From Tretioscincus oriximinensis (Eukaryota > Chordata > Lepidosauria > Squamata > Gymnophthalmidae): a stretch of 64,000 nucleotides of DNA. Both the position numbers and the translations under genes were made by a program. The notes under the pieces are model-generated. The model made no database searches. It was not told the DNA's origin and was given only the letters and a program-made list of their open reading frames with translations. The stretch is taken from NCBI GenBank assembly GCA_022410635.1, contig JAJVDF010000363.1, positions 361,980-425,979 of the forward strand, given 5' to 3'. Positions 24,901-37,300 of the stretch are shown here, piece by piece. The stretch's first letter is position 1. Each line of letters opens with the position of its first letter.

Positions 24901-27900
24901 GATTCATTAAACCATCCCAGACAGATGACTGCCCAGTCTCTGTTTGAAGACTTCCAGAGAAGACGAACTCACCACCCCCTGTGGCAAACTGTTCCACTGG
25001 TTTATCACCCTGACTGTTAGAAAGTTTTTTCTGATATCTAATCTAAATCTACTCCAGGTTACAGAGGCCAGGTTACAGAGGCTCAGACTCAAAGCAGTTG
25101 TCTAGAATAGGCTGCATCACGAATAGGGGAAAAACAAGCACAGAAGCTACATCAATCAGCACTGTCTGCACTCATTCTCTATTTATTCCAAATAAAATAG
25201 TGTGGCAGTGTGCTTGGACAGCAACTCATTGTCTGAACAGAGTTTGTATAGAAAACCATTATATGTTAACTTGACACTAGTGATGGTTTGCCATGATGTG
25301 CTCTGATTGAACAGCATCAACTGTCCAATTGGTAGCCAGTCTTTAGTGGGTTTCTGGCTCCTAGAAAATCAAGAAGCACCCCAAGGATCTGTGGATCTCC
25401 TACTTCTGCTGCTGGCTTTTGATTTTTCCACTCTGGCTCTAGTGCGGGAAATCAAATTGCTTGTAAGAAGCAGCAGTAGCAATGGTGGGAGATCCACAGA
25501 TATCTCATTGCCCAACATTGGGCCAGATCCTGCTTCTGGACTGCTACGAATCAGACTTCCCCCCCACCAAGGTTTGCCCATCCTGGTTTTATGCAAATGA
25601 AACCTTGCACAAAACCAGGCATATTTTTTTAACCAGCTGGCACTCCTTTACAGCCCTGTCAAGCTGGAACAGGACTGGGAAGGAGGGAAAACAGTGATGT
25701 TTATTTAGATTTCCTGTTTTCCAAACCATTTCTTTCCCCCCAGCTTAAGTTGTTTTTATAACTATGAACAAACAAACAAACATTTTGGCATCTTTCCATT
25801 TTTGCACTATTGTTTAGCAAGCAGCCATGAGAAGTAGGTTTATGAGGGGTTTTTGGATGAGGAAAAGTTGGGTCATAAGGAGAACAAGAAGTGCTCTAGA
25901 TTTTGAGGCAAACAAACAGTTGTGATGGACAACGTGTCCAAATTAATTTTAGCCCAGAAGGACTTCACAAATGCATATCAGTGTTCCCACAATAAGTGAA
26001 TGAAGTAGGGGGATGAGAAATATGTAGTGTAATCTCTTCAAAGACCTTAACGCATTTCTGATAATAAACACAAAGTTTGTGTTTCTTCATTCTTTTAATA
26101 GTTTTGATCAATTTTATTAGCAAACATACTTCATTTATTTTAATGAGTAGGATGATAATTATGATTAGGGCAGGCAGAGGCTCTAACATTCTAGTTTTCT
26201 TAAAGCAATTAGTAAATTGTTTTACTACATTTCAGTATTTATTAGAGTTACTGTTAGTATTATCATTCATGTTGCTTATTAGAGTTTATTTTCTGTGCCT
26301 AGAATGATGGCATCAATCCAGAGGACTTTCCAGAAGCTGTATACAAAACATTTCTGATGAATTTGTGTCCTCGACAAGAGATTGATGAAATATTTACTTC
26401 ACAGTAAGCCTGAAGCAATTTGTAGCTGGTGAGGGAGGGGTATCAAAAACTATATGAGGAACAGTATTTCTGTTCTTTTTACTATGACAAATATTTTTGT
26501 CATCATGTGATTTATACTACTTCTTCTGTATTAAGTTGGGATGGTTATAAAGATTTTTTTTTCTGTTGCTTCTTGTGGTCACTTCAGCCTTTTCCACACT
26601 TAATTNTGGACCACATATATATCCAAGTCCAAGAACTTGCTATCCAAATGCTAGAGTGAAAAAGGACAGGATTCAAGCTGCCAAAGTCATGCTTAGACTG
26701 CAATGAATGAAGTGCCATTCCTGGGATAAGGAGCAAAATTGTAGCTTATCCCAAGCTAATGATCTTTAGAAACATTCTGTTTGTCACTCCAAACTGTACT
26801 TAGTACATAGGCATTAATTCCAGCAGNCATTGGTCTAATCTTTCTTAAAGCTACCTATACTAGTTGCTGTCACCACATCTCCCAGTAGAAATTCCATAGA
26901 CCAATGACTGTCTAGTCATGATTTCACCTTTTCTTTAGCCACCTTCAGTTTGTCTTTAGTCCTGAAGAATAGAATTTGGTGTAAAAAAGAAATAGTCTGA
27001 GCCGCATTCTTTGGGATTGAAGATGAACTGTAGATAGTCTAAGTGTGACTTTGGCCTCTGGGAGAAAAAATATTCCCTTATTGGTATTAGCTCCCTTTCC
27101 CACCAGTGTCATAAGTGCTCCTGATTTTTGTGTTGTGTTAAAGAGAATTGCTCTAGGAATAGCTAAATATGCCTTGATTCTTTCATGGTTTTTCCTTAGT
27201 CATTCAAAAGCCAAGCCATACATGACCAAAGAACACTTAACAAAGTTTATTAATGGGAAGCAACGAGATGCCAACCTAAACGACGTGCTTTTTCCACCTG
27301 CCAAGCCACAACAGGTTCAGGGTCTCATTGAGAAATATGAACCCAGTGGGATGAACATTCAGAGAGGTAAGCCTTCTTCCATCGGAACTGACACAATTGG
27401 TACGAGGCCCCCAGAGATCATTTCTGGGGATTAAGTAATATTCTGGAATTCTCCCTTCAGCTAAAAGTTCATGCTGCGGACCAAAACAAACCTTGAGAAA
27501 ATCAAATGGGGGGGGGGTGCTCTTTGAGCTCTCATTGCCCACATTTGTAAGCCTGACCTAAAAGCCATAAATCCTCAGGTAATGTTCATTCTCAGAATAG
27601 GAATGGGTATTGTTTTTTGAATTTTGAGAATTGGAATGCTGNAGCTAATCCAAAGATATGACACAACTTAGGTGTAATATTTTGGCTGATATTGGGGGAA
27701 GGGGAAGCCAAATAGTCTTCCTTTATTTTTTTCTCACCACAGAAGCCATTGGGAAAGCTTTCTACAAGACAACAATGAATAATTTTGAAGCCATTCTGAA
27801 TCACTGAATTGGCATGGAGATCAATGGCTTTCTGTCACATTTCCTCCATGCTGACAAAAACCTCTGAATCCAGATACATTTCTGGAACCCTGCTAGCATT

Positions 27901-29287
27901 TTTGATCAGAAAACAAGAAAACAGGAAAACAAGGCCCACTCTGAAACTCATCAGTTTAATGATGGTCTGCTATCTCATATGGCAGCAGCTACAACTACCA
28001 TTCTTATCTGACCCAGATCAGGATTTTGTATGGATGATGCCTCTAGTAGTGTAAATGTATTGTATTGTTAGCTAAAATAGGATATTTCAGGCACTTTATG
28101 TGCTTTGGTGAGGTGGTCAAACTTAAGCATCAGAGGAGCTCTTACATTTCTGGAAAGCCATAAAAATGTAAAACAGTGGTGCTCAAGTAGACCAACGAAT
28201 GCCCCTGNAGTGCATTGAATGCTCAGAGTTGTTCAGGATCAGCTGGAAGACAACTATTTAGGGAACCTTCTATACTAGGGTTTATTTTGCATTGTTTTTC
28301 AAAATAGGGATCTGCCATGCACATACTAGTGCAAGCAAAAGAAGATCCTAGATGAGTCCTGCTGCAGTCTGCACTAATATGCAGGTGACCACTCATGTTC
28401 CAAGATTAAATCCAGAAAAGCGTCCAGTGCAGAAAGGACCTTTAAATAATTGATTTAGGGGAATATTGACAATGGCTCATGGATCAGGCTTAGATGTGGG
28501 CAGCACTACAAATGGAAACTTTGTTTTCACTTACTAAGCTGTGTCATAGCTATGTATCTGCAATGTCAAATCTTCTACCTTTGAAAATCACCTCTTTGCA
28601 ATTAATTTGAGGCCCAGTGTGTGAATGGGCAGGGATAGCCAAAGTCTGATCTTTTGTATATAGTACTTTGGGTAATAATAACTTTGTTTTATCTTTTAGG
28701 ACAGTTGTCTCCAGAGGGAATGGTTTGGTTTCTGTGTGGTCCTGAAAACAGTATCATATCTCAAGAAAAACTGTTGCTGTACCAGGATATGAGCCAGCCA
28801 CTCTCTCATTATTTCATTAACTCGTCTCATAACACGTACCTAACAGGTTTGTCTCCAGATGAGGATTTGTATTACAAGCGTTTGGCCCTTTTTTGCTCAG
28901 TAATGTGCTTTAGGAATTTGTTACAACACATTTACCACACATTAGATATATTGTAACAGATCGCTAAAACATACTACTGAGACCTGTGGAAGCAAGGTTA
29001 TATTTTCATCACTTAGCAGAGAGGGGAAATTATTCATGCACATTTCCATCTTTCAGTGACAGCAATGACTTCAAAAAACGTGCATCCATGCATAACATGG
29101 TATTGCTTTTGCATAGTTGGTGAAACATAACTTCCATACATGTTTTTGCAGCCTGATTTTCCTTTTATATGGTTACTTAAAAATGGAATTTGGTTTCTAA
29201 GGTGCTACTGGCTTGCATAAGTTGTCTAAGTTTTATCTTCGCAGTATTCTCTATTGTTTTTCAAAGACCCAGTTTTTCATAAGTAGC

Positions 29288-29341
<54 letters not shown>

Positions 29342-32300
29342 CCCCCCAACGGGTGCCACCTTGCCGTGGTGGGGGGCTTAACTGCTGCAGTGATGCTTAG
29401 GGCTGTGCTGGCGGTAGTGTAACAACAGAAGGTTCAACCAAGTCAGAGAGGCCTGAGCTGAGGAGCAGGACCAAGAGCACCCAACCCATTAGCAATATGG
29501 AGAAAAAAACGAAAATGAAGTCTATACTGGCTCGGACGTCGCCCAGGATAAAAAGGTCTGCGGTGGATGCTGCTGATTCAGGGCACTCATCGATAAGTGG
29601 GCTACTGAATCAAAATTCAAATGAACAAACACAGAAGCGGCAGAACTTTTCAATATCAGAGAATCGCTCAGTCATGATGTGCTACTACAAATCGGAACCT
29701 GAAAAACGTGGTTACCAAAAGAGGATGCACCAATTGTGGAAAGAAGAATATCCAGACTTACAGATAACAGATCTGCGACTAGCTGATCAAAGGCGGTTCA
29801 TCATGAGAAGCAAAGTATTCAGTGAAGTAGAACTCGAAGAATTACAGAAAATTTGCAGAATAAACATCCCACAGGGTACTGCACATGTACAAACAGTGGC
29901 AGAAGTTGACAATGGAAACATCAATGATCAAGTGCACACTGAAGAAAATGTCGGAAATGCAAAAGAAAACAAAGAATCANAAGTTGAAGTTGCTGTTGAA
30001 ACATCTGGGGCATTGACAGCAAAGCAGCAAGAACTGAAAGACAAAATTGTAGCTCATGCCTCATGGAATGAAACAAGGAAAAAGACTCCCAACTTTGAAA
30101 ACAGTGGCCAAAAAACATCTAGCACCACNAATGAAAGATGTGAATGCTGCTCTTGCAACTGTCCAAATAGTGTCCATCGAAGAACTTAATCAACTGGCAT
30201 ATAGCACAGCAGTGATAGTAACTGAAGAACTGGGGCTGCTAAAACCTCGGCAATCTCCACTAAAACCAACTGGAAAACCAAAATGGAAAACCAGGCTAGA
30301 ACTCAAAATCAAAAGTCTACGATCTGATGCAAGTAATTTGAAGAATATGAAGGACAGAAAACTGAAGAACGATAAAATTAAGGAATACCTGGTTAGAAAG
30401 TACTGGCTGAACACCAGAAAAATAGAAGAAGCTTTGGAAATTGTAAAAGAACAAATCACAGCAACAGCCAGAAAAATTGAAAGATATGGAGCCAGGATCA
30501 TCCAGTACAAACAAAACCAGCTGTTTCACACAGACCAAAGGCGGTTCTACCAGAGTCTAAACCAATCAGCAGANACAGCAGCTGTAAAGCCTGAAAAAAG
30601 CGAAACAATCATGTTTTGGAAAAAACTTTGGGAGGAGGCAAAAAGCTACAACAAAAATGCAGGATGGATAAAAGATTTTGAAGACAAATTCTCCAATAAT
30701 AAAATGGAAGAACTGGAAATAACATCTGAAATGATCAGCAGAAGAGTGAAAAAAGTTAAGAACTGGACATCGCCTGGAAGTGACCAACTTCATGGATTTT
30801 GGCTCAAATACCTGACCAGTCTCCATGGAAAAATGGCTGAACAGTTCAATAAAATGCTGCAGACAGGAAATATCAGTGACTGGTTAACATCTGGAAAAAC
30901 TTACCTGATACAGAAAGATTCCACAAAAGGGGCAGCACCTGGAAACTACAGACCAATAACGTGTCTCCCAACAACATTCAAACTGCTGACAGGTATCATA
31001 GCTGACAAAATTCAAGACTATCTTGAAGCAAATGATATTTTGCAATATGAGCAAAAAGGAAATAAGCGGAAGAGCAGGGGCACAAAAGATCAGCTCATGA
31101 TTGATAAAATGATTCTGGAGAACTGCAAAAGCCGAAAGACAANTCTGCACATGACATGGATCGATTACAAAAAAGCATTTGATTCACTACCCCACAGCTG
31201 GATCATCAAATGCCTAGAAACTGTCGGTATTTGCAGAAATATTGGCACTTTTGTGGCNAATGCAATGAAGCACTGGAAAACAGAGCTGTATGTTGGAAAT
31301 GAAAACTATGGATCAGTCAACATCAATAGAGGAATTTTCCAGGGGGACTCACTGTCTCCACTGCTGTTCGTCATCGCCATGATCCCCCTGTCAACAGTCT
31401 TGAAGAAAACAAACCTTGGTTATCAAACATCTAAAAAATCACATAAGATTTCACATTTGTTCTACATGGATGATCTGAAGCTATACGGAAAATCAGAAAC
31501 AGAAATACAATCACTGACCAATATTGTTCGCATCTTCAGCAAGGACATCAGCATGGAGTTTGGCCTGGACAAATGCGCCACAGTAGCACTGAAGAAAGGA
31601 AAAATCACTGAGAGCAACGGCATCAATATGCCTAATGGAACAGCCATAAAGTGCCACCAACCAGAAGCCTATAAATACCTTGGCATCCTACAGCTGGATA
31701 ACATCAAACATGAACAAGTGAAAACTGTGGTCAGCAAAGAATATACCCAAAGGATCAGGAAAATTCTGANAANCNAATTGAANGGNGGGAANACAATCAA
31801 AGCCATAAACACCTGGGCCCTTCCTGTCATCAGATACACTGCTGGCATCATAAACTGGACACAAGCAGAGCTTGAGAACCTGGACAGAAAAACAAGAAAA
31901 CTGATGACAATTCACTACTCATTACATCCTCGTAGTGATGTAGACAGGCTAAACCTGCCTCGAAAATCAGGTGGCAGGAGACTTCTGCAAGTAAAACAAA
32001 CAGTTGAAGAAGAGAAGCACTCACTGGCAGAATACGTCAGCAACAGTAAAGAACCTGCACTGATTGAAGTCACGAACAGGAAAGTACTCAAAGCCCAGCA
32101 AACAAAAAATCAGTANCGGAAAACTGCAATACAAACTCGAGAGGACAGCTGGCGCAACAAAGCCTTGCATGGACAGTTCCTTGATAAAATCGAAGGAAAA
32201 GTTGACAAAGAAAAGACCTGGCTATGGCTGAAAAATGGTTCGCTGAAGAAGGAAACAGAGGGCTTGATACTTGCTGCACAAGAACAGGCTATCAGGACAA

Positions 32301-34337
32301 ATGCAATCAAAGCCAGAATTGAAAAATCAACTGATGACCCAAAATGCAGACTGTGCCAAGAAACTGATGAAACGATGGACCACATCCTCAGCTGCTGCAA
32401 GAAAATTGCACAAACAGACTACAAACAGAGGCACNATTATGTGGCACAAATGATACACTGGAACCTTTGCCAGAACTACCATCTTCCAGTGGTAAAGAAC
32501 TGGTGGGATCACAAACCAGAGAAGGTTACAGAAAACAAACATGCAAAAATACTCTGGGACTTCCGGATCCAGACTGACAAGGTTTTGGAACACAATACTC
32601 CTGACCTCACAATTGTGGAAAAGAACAAAGTGTGGATCGTTGATGTTGCCATACCTGGGGACAGTAGAATTGTAGAAAAACAGCACGAAAAACTCAGCCG
32701 ATATCAAGACCTGAAAATTGAACTGCAGCGACTCTGGCACAAACCAGTGAAAGTGATTCCAGTGGTAATTGGCACACTGGGGGCTGTACCCAAAGACCTG
32801 GCCCAACACCTGAAGACAATTGGCNTTGATAAAATCACCATCTGTCAATTGCAAAANGCCACTTTGCTTGGATCTGCGCGCATCATACGAAAATACATCA
32901 CACAGTCTTAGACGCTTGGGAAGTGTTCGACTTTGTGATATTGAGATACGAAATCCAGCATATCTATCTCGTTTGCTGTGGTGTACTGTTGCTTTTGTCA
33001 GTAATAATAATAATAATAATAATCATTGTACTTCTAATTAATAATAACTTGCATAACATGGTTCCTTCCACACTAGTATGCCAGTGTTTGGTACACTTCT
33101 TTTAGACCATTTATACACATCATTGCTTGTAGATCTCAACATATCAATGATGCAGGGGAGGCTCTTCTTACTGTACCACCACCCTCAGTGGCAGAGAGGG
33201 TGGGAACCCGGAATAGGACCTACTCTGTGGCAGCCCCCAGGCTTTGGAATAGTCTCCCCCTCGAGGTGTGTCAATCACCATCTCTGTGCACTTTCAGGAA
33301 ACCCTTGAAGACGCACCTCTTTGGCCTGGTCTTTGGCTGAGAAAACTGCTGTCTCTTCCATACTCTTAGATGTGGCTGTTTTTTAACCTGTTAATTGTGA
33401 TTCTATTAACCATCATGAGAACGTCGGGTATAGGGCGGTACAAAAACATAAATAAATAAATAAACTGTACTGGGGACCATGCTAACATGCAGACTGTTAC
33501 CCCTTATTCCAGATTTTTTTTTCTCTGTCCACATTTTTTCAGCTGGGCAATTTTCTGGAATCTCATCTCCTGAAATGTACCGCCAAGCTCTCTTGGCTGG
33601 CTGCCGTTGTGTTGAACTAGACTGCTGGAAAGGACGCCCTCCAGACGAGGAGCCCATCATCACCCATGGATTCACTATGACAACAGAAATATTATTCAAG
33701 GTACATACCTTTGGATGTTTTCTTTTACTTACCTGACATAATTTTATATTAGAAATATAATACTGAAATTACAGACATCCAGAACAATTAAAAACAAAAC
33801 ATTATACATATAAGCGAAACTACACAACATGAACTAAGATAGTTTTCATAACATTCGCAAAAGGGTGGCAAAGCCATGATCGTCTAGATTATCTGTACCA
33901 TAACCAATTCCCATGGCAGCTGTGGCAGTGATGGGACATCTAACCAATCAACTATGCAGAGAGTATAGAACCCATCTTCCTGTGTTGATGATTGGTTGAT
34001 CATGGAATTTCTGCTGGCTAAAAATTCCACCTGGAACAAACATGGCGGTGCCCACAAAACACACCAGAGACCCCAGCCAGCTGTACCTTCCAGCTTCGCC
34101 AAGCAAAAGGTGAGATGCGAGGTGATGGCGGCCAACTGGAGTAGTGCAGACCCAGGGCAAGTGGGGGGGGGGGGGCAGAAACAGCAGCAACGGTGGCAAG
34201 GGAGGGAAATGCCTGCTAGAGTGGCCATTCCATTCATGGGCTTAGGAACAGCCAAACTCTAGGTTCTTTTTAAAAAATAAAATAAAATGAATAATATTGC
34301 GGAACTGGAGCAATTGGCCCAATCCTGATCCAATAAT

Positions 34338-34372
<35 letters not shown>

Positions 34373-37300
34373 GGAAGAAGAGGAAGAAAAGGGTTCTTAT
34401 ACCCCGCTTTTCTCACCTTACAAGACAACAGACTCAACGCAGCTTACAAGGGTATTTTGCCCGAAGACTCTTGCTTTCGAATAGCTGGGTTGGCTAGAGC
34501 TACAGGCTAGTGGAAGGTGCTCATGCCTCCCCATGTCTGACACAGGGCTTCAAAACCCAATCTCCCAGACAAGAGACAAATTCCTAAGCAAATGAGCCAT
34601 TCATGCCTANACTATAACATGATAGCAAATGTCCATGCAACTATGGCCTATAGCTCTTCTATTATGTGTATAATTCTTGATATTAATAATTTCACATCTC
34701 AGTTTATCTCTGTGAAACAGCACATATTCGTCAGAGCATGTAGTTGGCCATTATGTTTTACATAATGTTTAATTACATAGAAAAATGCTCTCACTACAAC
34801 AATGATATTTTCAAAATAATTGGAGACCATTAGCACAACATGCAGTTTTCCATATAGCTTACATAACATACAGACCCTCCCCTAACCCATTCTTTCCAGT
34901 GACTGACTTCGTCTCCTAAAAACCTGTGCGTGGGAGGAGTAACCTTCTTCTCCTTTAGATTTGCAACCATCTTTTAAAATTTAGGTCATATTCAAAAGCC
35001 TGTTAATAATCAGTGCTGTCAGTTTAGTGAGGGAGAGCTGATTTTCAAGTGGTAATGTTAAGTTCTAGGTCTTGTTAATCCCTAATGCTGATGCTGTGTA
35101 TTAAAACTCAATTTGTCACAGCAAAGCTATGAGCATTTGTAAAATAGCGTGGCATTTAATTGCACAGTGTTAGTAACAAAGCTGGAGAAAAAGAGAAGAA
35201 AATAATAGAGAAGAACAATGCCACAATANACATGTATGTATATAGAGGAAAGGAATAAAGAAAGCTTAATGGCAGGAAGTAAGAATTATATATTACTATC
35301 TTAAAAAACCCACAGAAAGTAATTATTGGTATTACTCTGAGAATCGTAATAGTTTATGTTTCCAGTATATTCCCAACTAGTCAAGTGTTAAGCATAAAGA
35401 GCCTTAANATGTGAGCCCACAGAGATGTATTCTAAAAGCACAAGTTCCTGAATTTTCTAATGTTCATGCTGTAGTGCAGAAGATGGGGCAAATGCATGGG
35501 AAATATAGAATTTGGAATCACAAGANGTTGTTTGATGGTTTTGCTGGCTGTATTTAGTAGGGAAGGCATTTTCTTCAGTGTTTTTATAAGCTATGTACTT
35601 CATGTAATGATGTGAACTTCTGCCAGAGAAAATAGCTGTGAAAGCATTTCGTAGAGGCAAGATAACATGTCCCCATTTTACACACACTCGATTTACTAGG
35701 TTGTAGGACTAGCTTAGTGCCCTGGTTCCCAACGTGGGGCACACACCACANAGGGGGGCAATTTGATTTTTGTTGGGGGCAATTCAAGAATTTGCAGGAC
35801 CAAGTTAATGGTCTTTTAGGTTTCCTTCATGTGAACAGGAGTTCACTTTCTGAATAATAAACGATATACTGCTCACAACAATTAAGGGAACACTTTAACA
35901 TACACTGTTATGTTAAAGTGTTCCCTTAATCGTTTTGAACAGTATACATCGTGGGGGGGGGGCATCAGGATTTTAGAGATGGTTAGGTGGGGCATGGCCC
36001 CAAAAAGTTGGGAACCACTGGCTTAGTGGCATAATATCAGCTTAAAAAGCAGAGGGTCACAGTTTTGTTACCAGCTTGTCCCTGTAGCTGCATGGATATG
36101 TCCATATAGCCATCCCCCATCATCCCTCCTGATTCATTGTTATATAATAACAATATAATAATAATTTACTATGACAAGGGAGCTTTCCATGAGCAATTTA
36201 AATTCATTTCTTGCAGTTTATTAGGTTATTTTACTGTGCTGCACAAATCTGCTTTGAACCTAAGGCTCTGTTTGCACAAGGTCAGTAATATGTTCATATT
36301 TGTTTTTAACAGATCCCTAGAATTTACTAAGGCCTGTGCAAACCTGACCAAAACTTTCAGATAGCTTCAGAAGAAATTATAGCTAGAATCATCAAATGAA
36401 ACCAATAATCTCAGGGGTTAGACCTGGACCAAGATCACTGGCTGCCAGTAGGCCTGTTTGGGCAAGTCCAGCAGTAATCCAGATCACCTTTGCAGAAAAA
36501 GTGCACAGGTTCTCATTATCAATGGGACTCAAAAAAGAATTTTGAGGGATTGTTGTATGAACTAAGGGCATTTTTATCATTAGCAGCATTTTAGCACATA
36601 CAAAACATAAAGAAAATGGGATTTGGTTCATGCAGTAAAGATCAGCGTGGTTGATTTAATGAGGGAGTAGGAACAGATAAGAAAATCGTCCTGCCTAGAT
36701 GCCCTTGAAAACCCGGGGTTTGGTAGAATGCATATAAACACGGCTCTTTCAACCTTTTTGCTTCATACAGGATGTAATTGAAGCTATTGCAGAAAGTGCT
36801 TTCAAAACATCTCGTTACCCAGTAATTTTGTCTTTTGAGAACCACGTGGACTCGTGAGTACAATTATCTTTTGACTGGAGGAAAGGCTGAGTTTATATTC
36901 TGGAAGNCTGAGGCAATGGGATCCAGAAGGAATATGTTTAATCAGGAACATTCCTGAGGCAAAAATATACTATACTCAACTACCCACACAAGTGAATTCA
37001 TTATGGGTGAATACTTTGGGCAATATAGTGTATATTACACAATCTAGATGTGAGATCAGTTAAAACTAATGCTACAAAATAAGGATGGATTCCCACAATG
37101 GGGCATTCCAGTGTCCTAGTGATTCATGTTCCAGATGCAAGATGTACAATGTTCTTATATCACACAGCTCATCCTACTCTGTTTTATAGCTTTTGGAGTG
37201 GAGCATGGTGAAAAGTCACTTGTATGGCTTCTATGTTTCTATATGGTGTCCGTGTAAGCAACTGAGAGCAGCCAGCATCCTCAGCGTTTCTTTTTTGCAG

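Noticed and set aside
29497..32911. R4 ORF as a host gene
   Set aside because: RT, zinc finger and restriction-like endonuclease order, the microsatellite target and a frameshift all mark it as a retrotransposon.
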